Assembly: GCA_965218235.1 (NCBI GenBank)
Contig: OZ244596.1
Coordinates: 620,001-684,000 of the forward strand
DNA from: CADCWK01 sp965218235
GTDB lineage: Bacteria > Chloroflexota > Chloroflexia > Thermomicrobiales > UBA6265
Length of the DNA: 64,000 bases
Direction: 5' to 3'
Below the pieces are notes generated by a model. It ran no database searches. It saw only the letters and a program-made list of their open reading frames with translations, and was not told the DNA's origin. Of the stretch, positions 39,523 through 49,000 are shown in pieces (position 1 is the first letter of the stretch; each line of letters opens with the position of its first letter). Both the position numbers and the translations under genes were made by a program.

Positions 39523-40454
39523 GCATTAGTCACGACCAGCTGTTCGCCGACGTCAGGACTCTTCCCGACCCCGCAATCACCAAACGCTTCGATCGTCTCG
39601 TCGCCATCGACGACGCTAAGGCGCGACTCCTCAAAGAGGCTGGACTGATCCTCGACCCCGAGGTGCTTGGTCAGTGGAGTACCAAGCACTACCGGAAGAA
39701 GGTCAGCCTTATTGGGTTACTTGAGCGTCGCCCGCCGCTCTTCATCATCGCCGGCGACGTTGGAACGGGCAAGACAGAGGTCGCCGAGACTTTTGGGAGT
39801 AGGGTGGCGCAAGACCAGCGCGTAACGATCAAGCGTTACAAGATCAGCCTGACGACGCGGGGCACCGGCGCGGTGGGTGAGATGACTCGCCTGATTACAG
39901 CATCGTTCACGGCGGTTCAGGAGGAATCGAGGAAGCTCGCCCCGAAAGGTAATGGGAAGGCGCGGGGAGCGGTCATCTTTTTGATCGACGAGGCCGATGC
40001 GCTGGCCCAGTCGCGCGAACTCAGCCAGATGCACCATGAGGATCGAGCAGGCGTTAACGCGCTGATCCATGGGATCGACGAACTGGCGAATGAGGGCTTG
40101 CCGGTCCTGGTCGTCATGTGTACTAACCGTTTGAGCGCGATCGATCCTGCGGTCCGCCGTCGGGCCGCCGTGACCTTCGAGTTCCACCGACCAACGCTTG
40201 ATCAGCGGGTCGATCTCCTGAAACCGTTCCTGGAAGAGGTGAACTTCGACGCTGACGCTGTGCGGGAACTTGCGGAGTTGACTGGAGAGCGTCCAGATCA
40301 GGCATACGGGTTCACTTATTCGGACCTGACGCAGCGTCTGCTCCCAGCCCTCGTGATCGACGCTTTGCCGGGACAGGCCCTCCGACCAGACCGCGCTCGG
40401 GAGATCGTCGAAAGTATGGCGCCGACGCCTCCGTTCCAGGAGCAAGGCCTGTGA
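39519..40454 (+). CDS. TRIP13-like AAA+ ATPase (CBASS regulator)
   Basis: A 311-residue AAA+ protein with IAGDVGTGKTEVAE (Walker A), VIFLIDEADAL (Walker B), the sensor-1 VMCTNRLSAID and an Arg-finger-like VRRRAAV. In type III CBASS this ring-shaped ATPase unfolds the HORMA protein's N-terminus and switches the synthase off. It starts in an ATGA overlap with the HORMA gene and ends in a four-base overlap with the effector gene. Confidence 0.9.
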   Translation: MSISHDQLFADVRTLPDPAITKRFDRLVAIDDAKARLLKEAGLILDPEVLGQWSTKHYRKKVSLIGLLERRPPLFIIAGDVGTGKTEVAETFGSRVAQDQRVTIKRYKISLTTRGTGAVGEMTRLITASFTAVQEESRKLAPKGNGKARGAVIFLIDEADALAQSRELSQMHHEDRAGVNALIHGIDELANEGLPVLVVMCTNRLSAIDPAVRRRAAVTFEFHRPTLDQRVDLLKPFLEEVNFDADAVRELAELTGERPDQAYGFTYSDLTQRLLPALVIDALPGQALRPDRAREIVESMAPTPPFQEQGL

Positions 40455-41701
40455 TTGCAACGAGTGACGCCGTATCGACGACCCCCTATGGTCATATGTT
40501 CGTCAGCTACCGCAGGAAGCGCGCGGACGATATACGGCGTCTCGTGCTCAGGCTTCATGATCTCGGGGTTCCCACCTGGCAGGATGTCACCGATCTGGAT
40601 GAGGAACACACGGAGGAAGAGATCCGGCGCGTCCTCGCACTACCCGAGACGGCTGGCGCAATCCTGTGGCTGACGCCCGACGTAGCAGATTCGGACATGA
40701 TCCGCCGTGTCGAGATTCCCTGGATCGTTAGGCGACACGAGCGCAATGATGGGTTCTTCATCGTCCCCATTGCGGCCGGTGGCCTGGATTACGCCGGAGC
40801 AGCTCGGGTGGCCGGTAACGACCTTGGAGTGACCGACCTCGAGGAGTGGAACATCCGCCGCACCGCAGGTAAGGACTTGACCGATGCGGAAGTGGTCGCC
40901 TTCGCCCGGCGTGCACTGAGGCGGCGGATGAAGAAGATCCATACCGTTCTAGATGCCGAGGCACCTATTACGTTGACTTTGAACACGCGGGTGCCCGCCG
41001 GGACGAAGTCCGACGCTGCTCTGCAACTGAATTGGACCGGCCGCTTCGATGGCAGGGAAGCTTTAACAGGAGCTTGGGACCAGGACCTTTTGCCGGCCCT
41101 GACCACCATCTTCGACGACCTCGAGCGGTACCTCCCGGGCAGGCCCGTCCTCGCGGGTGGGCTGCTCAACATCCCGGCAGCCTTCGCTCTGGGAGCCGCT
41201 GCCCTGGCGCCCCGGGGACGGACACTCCAGTGGAGGCAGTACACCCTGGGACAACCAGGGCTAGTCTGGAGTTTGGAAGCGTCTCCTGAAGACCCCGGGT
41301 TCACGGTTATTCCAAGCGGCAAGGACGTGGGGGCCAACGACCTGGCGGTGCTAATCTCCGTGACGGAGAGCGTTGAGCCCGCGTTCGCCGCCACTACCGG
41401 CCATCCTCCGTACCGAGCCGTCGTGGAAATCGGTCCCTCAGACGAGAACTATCCGCACCGGATAGTCACGCCTAGTCAGGCTGGGCATCTGGCCAACCAG
41501 ATCGTCGCCGCGATCCGGTCGGCAAGGACGACGTACCTTTCCGGGGGAACCATTCACATCTTTTTCGCGGGACCAGTCGGGCTGGCGGTTCTCATTGGAC
41601 AACTGATGAATACGCTCGGACGCATCCAGACATACGAGCACATCCCTGATGGTGCGGTAGGGCACTACCGCAAGGCGGCGCTGTTACATCCGGGTCGCTA
41701 G
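40451..41701 (+). CDS. TIR-SAVED effector (CBASS)
   Basis: A 416-residue protein starting at GTG. Residues ~15-150 form a TIR domain (GHMFVSYRRKRADDIRRLV, PTWQDVTDLDEEHTE, and a catalytic-type Glu in RRVEIPW), which degrades NAD+ when multimerised. Residues ~180-416 are a SAVED domain, which senses cyclic oligonucleotides; its typical end, HIFFAGPVGLAVLIGQLMN followed by tyrosine and a 'HIPDG' stretch, is clear. The enzyme would kill the cell when the synthase signals infection. HORMA/TRIP13 systems more often use NucC-type nucleases, so the combination is uncommon. Confidence 0.88.
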   Translation: MIATSDAVSTTPYGHMFVSYRRKRADDIRRLVLRLHDLGVPTWQDVTDLDEEHTEEEIRRVLALPETAGAILWLTPDVADSDMIRRVEIPWIVRRHERNDGFFIVPIAAGGLDYAGAARVAGNDLGVTDLEEWNIRRTAGKDLTDAEVVAFARRALRRRMKKIHTVLDAEAPITLTLNTRVPAGTKSDAALQLNWTGRFDGREALTGAWDQDLLPALTTIFDDLERYLPGRPVLAGGLLNIPAAFALGAAALAPRGRTLQWRQYTLGQPGLVWSLEASPEDPGFTVIPSGKDVGANDLAVLISVTESVEPAFAATTGHPPYRAVVEIGPSDENYPHRIVTPSQAGHLANQIVAAIRSARTTYLSGGTIHIFFAGPVGLAVLIGQLMNTLGRIQTYEHIPDGAVGHYRKAALLHPGR

Positions 41702-41986
41702 TGCTTTGCGACAAGATCGATTCGCTTCCACAGTGCTCGTGACCTGCTTTCACTTCACCGTCGCTGGCTCCGGAGTGCACCCAACCCTAAGCGACAAGAT
41801 AGCCGGATTGAACGACGCCATCCAAAGCCTGTTCAGCACGTCAATCGTTGCGGCGCTCAAGTTCAACTTCGCCTGCGACGCCGAGACGGACACCATCACC
41901 GTCTCCTCAACCAGCGTTGGGGAAAGGGAATGGCACGGGCAACGTCACCCGTCTGCTAGATTCTGGCGCGAATGAGCGGACAACAA

Positions 41987-42016
41987 GAGGGCCTGTGCTT
42001 CTAACGGCACAAGCCC
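41987..42016 (-). terminator. Hairpin terminator for the leftward small genes
   Basis: Read on the minus strand AGGGCTTGTGC pairs with GCACAGGCCCT (one mismatch) and is followed by CTTGTTGT. It lies in the gene-free stretch 41702-42054, downstream of the leftward genes at 42055-42795. Confidence 0.4.
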
Positions 42017-42054
42017 TATGTCGCGGTCATCTTCATGTCGGGTGCTCTGCTCAA

Positions 42055-42237
42055 TCAGTCTTGCCGTCCGTCCGGTTCCTTAGCGACGCCCTTGAAGGGG
42101 CCCGGGGTGGTCTTCTGATCGATGATGCGTCCGGTCGTCCGGTCGCGTTTGGTCCAGTTCCCGTTGGGAGCACGGAACTGGGAGCGGTTCGTTACAGAGC
42201 CGTGGCGGCCATTGCCGCGTGAGCCGTTCTTGGCCAT
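42055..42237 (-). CDS. Small basic conserved-type protein
   Basis: A 60-residue protein beginning MAKNGSRGNGRHGSVTNRSQ and continuing with NWTKRDRTTGR and a late FKGV motif. It is a recurrent type of tiny, disordered, basic protein in bacterial accessory regions. No catalytic motif. It is the last of three leftward genes with KTSC and DUF2188 products, which tend to occur together. Role unknown. Confidence 0.6.
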   Translation of the reverse strand: MAKNGSRGNGRHGSVTNRSQFRAPNGNWTKRDRTTGRIIDQKTTPGPFKGVAKEPDGRQD

Positions 42238-42256
42238 AGCGTATCTCTACTCCTGC

Positions 42257-42469
42257 TTACCGGATCTTCCGGCAGTGAAACCGTGGCTTGATGTGAAGAT
42301 GGAAGTACGTGCCCTTGGAGCCTGCGGAGAGGAGGCCGGTGTAGGTAGAGGCTGGAACGCTGGAGTACTGATAGATTCCGCCCCGATGGAACTCGATCTC
42401 AAGTACTCGGGACCCTGGTTCGTAACCCACGCTGCGGAGGTTGGACGAGGAGACGAGCCGCCTGTTCAA
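42257..42469 (-). CDS. KTSC-domain protein
   Basis: The product carries RRLVSSSNLRSVGYEPGSR, then LEIEFHRGGIYQY, VPASTYTGLL and SKGTYFHLHI, the full KTSC pattern. The domain is about 60 residues and is found alone or in lysyl-tRNA synthetase-related proteins; its function is not established. TTG at 42469 is preferred because GAAGGA lies upstream and the domain starts there. The frame is open to an ATG at 42520. Confidence 0.75.
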   Translation of the reverse strand: MNRRLVSSSNLRSVGYEPGSRVLEIEFHRGGIYQYSSVPASTYTGLLSAGSKGTYFHLHIKPRFHCRKIR

Positions 42470-42564
42470 GGTGGTGTCCTTCGTGTGCGGTCCGGGTCGG
42501 ACCAGGTGTAGAAGGGGCACCCCCTCACGGGCGAGGGTGCTAAATAGCGGGAGACCGGATCGTC

Positions 42565-42795
42565 CTACCCCTTGGGTGGAAACGGATCCTTGGCTGGGGA
42601 GATAGTGTCGGCATCACGGATCGTTCCATCAGGGCGATGGATGATCAGCTGACCGCCACCGGTCTGCTTGAGACCGTCACGAGCAGCGTCCTGCGCGGCT
42701 CCTTGGGTCCGGTGTCGCGACGCCGGCGTTGACTGGCCCGGGATCTTGACAGCCCAACCATTCGGGGCTGGGACGACATGCCGGTTATTCGGCAT
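42565..42795 (-). CDS. DUF2188 protein
   Basis: A 76-residue protein with the DUF2188 layout: RHVVPAPNGWAVKIPGQST, then a helix (TQGAAQDAARDGLKQ), and GGQLIIHRPDGTIRDADTI. The family has unknown function and is common in accessory regions. First gene of the leftward trio. It is transcribed divergently from the Cro/CI-type regulator at 43017, and a TATAGT at 42929 lies between them. Confidence 0.75.
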   Translation of the reverse strand: MPNNRHVVPAPNGWAVKIPGQSTPASRHRTQGAAQDAARDGLKQTGGGQLIIHRPDGTIRDADTISPAKDPFPPKG

Positions 42796-43016
42796 GGGCA
42801 GTTCCTTTCATAGTCCTCATCACCGTCGCCCTGGCGTCAGAGCGAGGTACGGAGTGATGACAGGACCGACCTCCCCCCGGGGTGTCCGTACATCTCCCGG
42901 TGTCGACGAGGATACGTCGCTCTCTCGGTATAGTCAAGCAAAGTGGTAGATAGATTATCTGGCAAACACTGGTTGGTCACATTGACTGGAGGTCATTCGC
43001 GGTCGACACTGCGCAC

Positions 43017-43376
43017 ATGACTGTCAACGAAGATCTTCTCTACCGGCGGATCGGTCAGGCCATTCGTCAGGAGCGAGAACAGCGGAAGCTGACCCAGGCT
43101 GAACTTGCCAGCCGGATCGGCTTGCAGCGGTCCTCCATTGTCAACGCCGAGGCGGGCCGGCAGCGCTTACCACTCCACATCATCTACGGCCTCTGTGAGG
43201 AGCTCCGGCTAAGTCTTGCTGACTTCCTTCCGTCACTCGCTGCAGTCACTGGGCAGGGGGAGGGCGTCACGATCGGAGGGGAAGAGCATCAGGTGCCGCG
43301 CAAGACTGCATCGTTCTTGCGATCAATGATGAATGAAGACGAGATTGCGTTGCACGGCCCTAAGGAGACCCCATGA
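43017..43376 (+). CDS. Cro/CI-type transcriptional regulator
   Basis: A 119-residue protein with an N-terminal XRE-family helix-turn-helix (IGQAIRQEREQRKLTQAELA, then IGLQRSSIVNAEAGRQRLP). It overlaps the ImmA/IrrE-type metallopeptidase gene by four bases. In temperate phages and ICEs such pairs control lysogeny: the repressor is inactivated when the protease is triggered. Here the pair lies in the cargo next to CBASS, so it may control the defence genes rather than the phage. Confidence 0.85.
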   Translation: MTVNEDLLYRRIGQAIRQEREQRKLTQAELASRIGLQRSSIVNAEAGRQRLPLHIIYGLCEELRLSLADFLPSLAAVTGQGEGVTIGGEEHQVPRKTASFLRSMMNEDEIALHGPKETP

Positions 43377-43897
43377 TCATCGTCGGGCGTGATGATCGAG
43401 CCATCCAGGCTGCTCAGGACCTGGTCGACCGGTTCGCTCTGCGTATGCCAGTAGATCTCGAGCTGCTCACTTACGCCCTCGAGATAGATGTCCGGCTTGA
43501 GGACTTGGACGATGTCGTGTCAGGACTCGTCGTACTTGATCGCCGACGTCCTCTGATTGCCGTTAATCGGGCGCATCACCCCAACCGACGGCGCTTCACC
43601 ATTGCGCACGAGATTGGTCACTTCACCTTGCACCGCGCGAGAACCAAGTTTTTCCTTGATGCGTCCCCAGTGTTTTTCCGATGCGACGATGCGCCAGCAA
43701 CCGACCCGATCGCAGAGCGTGAGGCAAACAAGTTCGCAGCTGAACTATTAATGCCTACCGACGCGATTAGGCAGCTCATTCAAGCGGAACCGATCGATCC
43801 ATTCGATGAGACGGATATCCGCCGGCTGGCGGATCGTCTGAGAGTCAGTCCTCAAGCGTTGACGATTCGCCTCACCGAGCTTGAACTGATTGTTTAG
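43373..43897 (+). CDS. ImmA/IrrE-family metallopeptidase
   Basis: A 174-residue protein containing FTIAHEIGHFTLH with the HExxH zinc site and a later EREANKFAAELLMP with the third acidic ligand, both hallmarks of ImmA/IrrE proteases. The C-terminal 'LADRLRVSPQALTIRL' is a typical end. It is expected to cleave or inactivate the neighbouring regulator. Starts in an ATGA overlap with that gene. Confidence 0.9.
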   Translation: MIIVGRDDRAIQAAQDLVDRFALRMPVDLELLTYALEIDVRLEDLDDVVSGLVVLDRRRPLIAVNRAHHPNRRRFTIAHEIGHFTLHRARTKFFLDASPVFFRCDDAPATDPIAEREANKFAAELLMPTDAIRQLIQAEPIDPFDETDIRRLADRLRVSPQALTIRLTELELIV

Positions 43898-43915
43898 CTG
43901 TGGATTCTATCGACC

Positions 43916-44362
43916 TCACGGAGTCCGTTTGAGAGCCGCCTCCCGTGGTTGATCGTCCGGCCCACCATCTCTGGCTCTGCGCTCACTCAGTTTCCTCCAG
44001 CTCGGATCCGGCTTGAGCTGGCCCCAGAACACGGTCAGGTTCTCGTCGTCCCACAGGACCATGAGGGCAATCGGCATGTGCGAGCCTGAACTCATCCGGA
44101 AGTAAACCTGGCCGGCGGTGATGCCACGGCCCGACCGCCGCGGCTGGCAATACTGGACCAGTTCCCGAGGCGTAAAGACGTCGATAGGGCTCGTTGGGTT
44201 GGTGACGTCGATATTGCGCTGGTGGAGCTCTTCAACGACGCGACTACCCAGTCGCATCAGGGCGTCATGGAATCGCCGGCGAAACGCCTCGGCCTGAGTC
44301 AGCGTCAGGCGTTCCCCAAGGTCGGGCATGTAGATAATCTGATCAAACGTCGGTCGCTGCAT
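43916..44362 (-). CDS. Hypothetical 148-residue protein
   Basis: A soluble protein on the minus strand. The first 60 residues are helical (LTQAEAFRRRFHDALMRLGS), followed by beta-like segments (ITAGQVYFRMSSGSHMPIAL and LTVFWGQLKP) and a basic C-terminus. No known family. It is last in a leftward group with the genes at 44390 and 44661. Confidence 0.5.
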   Translation of the reverse strand: MQRPTFDQIIYMPDLGERLTLTQAEAFRRRFHDALMRLGSRVVEELHQRNIDVTNPTSPIDVFTPRELVQYCQPRRSGRGITAGQVYFRMSSGSHMPIALMVLWDDENLTVFWGQLKPDPSWRKLSERRARDGGPDDQPREAALKRTP

Positions 44363-44389
44363 GAGCCGCAGTATAGGCGAACATGTATT

Positions 44390-44668
44390 CTACTTCGTGC
44401 CAAGTACCGCCGCCACCGCCTTCAGCGCGTGGGCATATCGCCGGAAGCTCCGGTACTCTGGCTGGCTGAGCCCACCACCCTCCGGCAGCCAGACCAGGAT
44501 GCACAAGTCCGCTTGGTCGTTCAACTCCCGCGCCAGCCACGCCACGTCACCGCCAGTCTCGACTAGCGCCTCAATTACCGCTTCCTCATCGAGCAACCAC
44601 TCGGCACCCGCCCGGACAAACACCGGCCGGAATCGCTCAATCAGCAAAGCCTCCTCGACACTATCCAT
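44390..44668 (-). CDS. Hypothetical 92-residue acidic protein
   Basis: A mostly helical, acidic protein (EEALLIERFRPVF, DEEAVIEALVETGGD). Its start overlaps the stop of the HNH-like gene upstream on the same strand by eight bases. No family recognised. Confidence 0.5.
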   Translation of the reverse strand: MDSVEEALLIERFRPVFVRAGAEWLLDEEAVIEALVETGGDVAWLARELNDQADLCILVWLPEGGGLSQPEYRSFRRYAHALKAVAAVLGTK

Positions 44669-45545
44669 GCGCGTCCCATCCCAACGTCGTTGCCAAACGC
44701 TTTATCCGGAACTGCACCATCTGCCGCGACACCCCGGCCTCGGCACCAAGCGCTGCCAACGTGACGCCCTCAACGTACCGCCGGGCAAAGTCCCAATCCT
44801 GCTCAATCACCGACGCTGGCTGGTGCGCGGGTAAGTGCTCTTTCAGCCAGGGCCGGAGCTTGCTCGTGTCCGTCGTCTTGCCACCGATTCCCCGAACACT
44901 ACGGATCGTTTGCACGCTCACACCTAACCGTGCCGCCGCTTCTCGCGCCGTCTCCTCGTGCTTGCGGTGCAGCGGCTCCTCCCGGTACGTCGCGCTCCGA
45001 CCCTCGATCCACTTTCGCACGGAACCGTGTTCGGGATTGACGCAGGCCTGGTAACCACACGCCGCGACGACAACCTGGTTCCGGGGCAGCGGTGCGTGCT
45101 GTTGCTCATAGAGGAAGCGTCGCACCGGTTGCCGGGGATACGCGGCAGTTGAGTCCGGCGGTCGAAGGTCTTTCGGCAACAAACCAAACGGCCCAAGCTG
45201 GTCATCGCTGAAGGTTCCTCGCCAGAGCCAGCACCCGGTCTGCGGGTCGACGTCGATCATGTGCGGCGCGACATGGCCGTCCGGTAAGAGCCAACGCTGG
45301 ACCTTTGGAGGTATATACCCAAGCCTACGAGCGACGGCGCGAAACCGGATCGAGATGGCCTCAGTCGAGACACCGTACTGGTCTTCCATCTCACGTAGTG
45401 ACGTTTCCACGATGTAGGCATGGAGCATGCCCCACGTGTGGGCCTTGACCCATTCCGGGCGCTCAGACGGCAGGTTCTTCCGCAGCCAGTACTTAAGCGG
45501 GGTAGTCCGGTCATGGCCGGGAATGCGTCGGTATGGCACGGGCAA
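44661..45545 (-). CDS. HNH-type endonuclease with flanking helix-turn-helix regions
   Basis: The 294-residue protein has a central HNH-like domain: CWLWRGTFSDDQLGPFG, RFLYEQQHAPLP and VAACGYQACVNPEHGSV, the 'C..C-V-N-P-x-H' end found in many phage HNH homing enzymes. Both flanks look like DNA-binding parts: an N-terminal DQYGVSTEAISIRFRAVAR and a C-terminal AAARLGVSVQTIRSVRG and EAGVSRQMVQFRIKRL, two clear helix-turn-helices. It lies just upstream of the late-type promoter at 45567 and may be a mobile endonuclease at the cargo edge. Confidence 0.65.
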   Translation of the reverse strand: MPVPYRRIPGHDRTTPLKYWLRKNLPSERPEWVKAHTWGMLHAYIVETSLREMEDQYGVSTEAISIRFRAVARRLGYIPPKVQRWLLPDGHVAPHMIDVDPQTGCWLWRGTFSDDQLGPFGLLPKDLRPPDSTAAYPRQPVRRFLYEQQHAPLPRNQVVVAACGYQACVNPEHGSVRKWIEGRSATYREEPLHRKHEETAREAAARLGVSVQTIRSVRGIGGKTTDTSKLRPWLKEHLPAHQPASVIEQDWDFARRYVEGVTLAALGAEAGVSRQMVQFRIKRLATTLGWDAHG

Positions 45546-45566
45546 GCCTCAGAGCGTCAAGACGGT

Positions 45567-45576
45567 TTGCTACACT
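45567..45576 (+). promoter_or_regulatory. Late-type promoter, TTGCTACACT
   Basis: The same ten-base word as before the portal and protease genes, 76 bases before the tail gene at 45653. It marks the right edge of the second cargo region. Confidence 0.55.
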
Positions 45577-45652
45577 GAACGTATCGATATATCGTCTCAC
45601 GAGCCGATCTGTTCTCGCATGCATCAATACCCGTAGCGTACCAAGGAGGTTA

Positions 45653-46081
45653 ATGGCCAGTCAGCTCTATAACAAAGGGAAGCAAAAATTACTCAACGGT
45701 ACCATCGATCTGGATGGGGCCACCATCAAGGCGATGCTCACCACCTCGACCTACGCCCAGAACATCGACACCCACGAGTTCCGCTCCAGCGTGACCAACG
45801 AGGTCACCGGCACCGGCTACACCGCTGGCGGGGTGACGCTCGCCAACGTCCAGGTGCAGCTCGACCTTACCCTTGACCGCGCCTTCGTCACGGCCGACCC
45901 GATCACCCTGACCAACGTGCAGCTGACCGGCGTGCGCAAGGTGGTGCTGTACAAGAGCAATGGTACCGCCGCCACCGATGATCTGATCGGGATACTTGAG
46001 TTCACCGCCGACCAGATCGTGTCCGGCTCCAACGGCACGATCACCATCAGCTTCCCGGCGACCGGGATCTTCTACATCTAG
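45653..46081 (+). CDS. Phage structural protein (tail/adhesin accessory)
   Basis: A 142-residue beta-rich protein with an optimal CAAGGAGG start. It begins MASQLYNKGKQKLLNGTIDL and has alternating Thr/Val-rich strands, the pattern of a family of phage structural proteins found near tail fibres. It precedes the giant adhesin gene by 15 bases and probably works with it. Confidence 0.6.
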   Translation: MASQLYNKGKQKLLNGTIDLDGATIKAMLTTSTYAQNIDTHEFRSSVTNEVTGTGYTAGGVTLANVQVQLDLTLDRAFVTADPITLTNVQLTGVRKVVLYKSNGTAATDDLIGILEFTADQIVSGSNGTITISFPATGIFYI

Positions 46082-46096
46082 CGGAGCGGTTGGCCC

Positions 46097-49000
46097 ATGC
46101 CGATCTTCTCCTCCGCCTGCACTGACTTCACCGGATTTGACACGGGTTCGCCCTACGTCGGGTCCGGTCAGTCATTGGTGGTTGACCCCACCGTCGGCTG
46201 GCCGGCGTCCGCGTTCAAGCTCACCCTGTCCAGCGACCCGGGCGAAACCGGCGTGCGGGCGGACACCCGGTCGCTCTCGACGCGTCAGTTCGCCTACGAC
46301 CTGCTGATCGACACCGCCGCGACCTTGGGGACGGTCGGCGCGATCAACCACGTCTGGAACGATAGCTACGCCGACCTGTTCGAGGTGTGCCTGGACGCGG
46401 TCGAAGGGGGCGCTCGGTACCGCCTCTGCGTTCGTAACGCCACCACCTACGCCACCATCTTCACCGTGCCCGACCGGCTCGCCAAGGGCGTCAAGGTCCG
46501 AATCGGTATCCAGGTCACCGACAAGGCCGTCGTGGTTCGTCTGGATGGCCGCTTGGCCGCCCGCCACAAGACCACCGCCTATGCTGGCCTGAATATCGGC
46601 GTGGTCTCCTTTGGCGCGTTCTACGGCTCGGTCGTCTCGGCAGGTTCCCTGTGGCTCGACAATATCCTGGTTGACACGACCGCCGCACCGACAGCAGCGA
46701 CCACCGACGCGACCAAACTCGCCGCCGTCTGGGGCCAGTACCGCGACGACCGGCTCCGCGCCGATGGCCTGCCGATCCGTAACTACCCCGATGGCGTCAG
46801 TGGCACCTATACCCCCTGGTCCGATTCAACGTCCGAGACCATCTCCTACTTTTTGAAACACGCCGTCCAGATGGACGATCAGACCACCTTCGACCGGGTG
46901 TTCGCCTGGGCCTACGGGCGTATGCGCCGGGGAGCGCAGGGGCTGAGTGCCGTCCCGAACCTGTACTCCTGGCACTGGGACATCGAGACGAATACGGCCT
47001 ACGATCAGAACAGCGCCCACGACGCCGACCTGGACATCATGAAGGCGCTCTATTGGGCGAATGGTCGATGGGGGACCGGCAAGAATCCGGTCGTCAATGG
47101 CGGGTTTGAAAACGGGTCGACCAGCTGGAACGGATCGGCGGAATTTACCCTATCGGCCGACACGATCGGCGCAGTCTCCGGACAATCCCTCAAGGTAACC
47201 AAGACCGTCACCACCGGCTTCCCGAATTTCAAATCTGGATCGGGCTTATATCCAGTGGTTGGCGGGCAGACATATACCGCCCAGATGACGGTGACAACGC
47301 TCGCCACGCATACGACCAACACGAGCAACGGCAGCAACTACACGCAACTCTATGCGATATGGAGGGACAGCGGCGGGGCAGCGATCAGTCAAACGCATTT
47401 CACTCGGCTGGACCTTAAGGTCCAGACCTACGACCGCCAGATGGTAGCGGGTACCTTGACCGCTCCTGTCAACGCCGTCTCAGTTAACTTCTCCATCTAC
47501 CAGTACTGCGCGGGTGTGGCCTACTACGACAACATCATGCTCGAAGCGGGATCGGTCGCCACGACCTACACCCCAAATATTGCCAGCTATCTGACCACCG
47601 CCAACGCGATCGCCACCGACCTGCTCTCACTGGTGCGAACGAACGGCTCGCTCACGTACCTGCCCTCAGACTACGCCCAGAGCGGCGATACCCCCTTTGA
47701 AGTCAACCCGTCCTACCACGACCCGGGCGCGATGGAGCTGGCCAGGCTCTACCACACCGGCAATGAGACGGCCTGGGGACAGGTCATCGATGGCACCTAC
47801 GCCCTGCTCGCCGCTGGCCGCAATTTCGTGTATCCCGGGCAATCGTCCTCGGCCAAGCTGCCGCCGGACTGGGGCGCGTTCAACCCGACCACCCAGACCT
47901 GGAGCGCGGGAAGCCGGACCAACCCTGACCGCTACGGCTATGAGGCGTTCCGGTCCTTCTTCCGGATCAAGGCGCACTGGCTGCATTACGGGGCAACGGC
48001 CGCCAGCACCCTCTACAGCGCGGCCAGGGCCTTCTTCGCCGCCCAGTGGAGCGCCAACGCCCAAATTAAGGCCGAGTACCGCCACGACGGCACGGTGGCG
48101 GGCAACTATGAGAAGTCCATCTTCACCTATGCCGCCGTACAGGCGCTCACCACAGGACCGGACGCGCCGGTTGGTTCCTATGACCAGTCCGTCCTGGCCG
48201 ACGCGCCGGTGGCCTACTTCCCACTCAATTCCACCACCCCAAGCGACGCCTCCGGACGCGGCCACGCCATTACCCTGCCCAACGGCGCGACGACGACTAC
48301 CCTGCCCAACGGTGAGGCGGCCCTGGTCTTCGACGGTATCAACCAGTACGCCAACGTCACCGACGCCGATGACTTGAGCGTAGTCACGACGGGTCGCCTC
48401 ACCGTCGAAGCTTGGGTCCGGCCCGACGTGCTGGAATTTCCGGATTCAGAAGGCGGGCCGAGCAACAATAATTACGTCCACTTCATCGGTAAGGGCACGA
48501 CGTATGGCACCGGCGGCGACATCGAGTGGATGGGCCGGATGTACAACCTAACCAACACCGAGAGCCGACCCAACCGTATCTCGGGCTACCACTTCAACCC
48601 GAGCGGTGGCCTCGGCGCCGGGTCGTACTTCCAAGACCCGGTGACGGCGGGTGAGTGGATCCTGGTTCACATCGTCGTCAACATGACCGACACCAATGCC
48701 ACCTACACCACCGGCTACACCCGCGTCGCCAAGAATGGCACGGTGCGCGACACCGACAAGCTGAGTGATTACTCGATCGTGCCAACCAACGAGAACGGCG
48801 CAATGCGGATTGCCACCTCGACGCTGGCTTCGTTCTTCAAGGGCGCGATCGCCAAGGTGGCCGTCTACGATTACGAGCTGACCCAGCCCCAGATGGCCGC
48901 CCACTACGCCGCGTTCACGGCGACGCCCCAGACCGCCTCCACGGTCGCCGCCAGTATCTCGACCAGCAAGCTGGCGAACCTGTATGCCAGCACTGTCGAG

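Noticed and set aside
41702..41975. Plus-strand frame after the TIR-SAVED gene
   Set aside because: No good start, weak codon pattern and no domain; probably spacer or a decayed gene.
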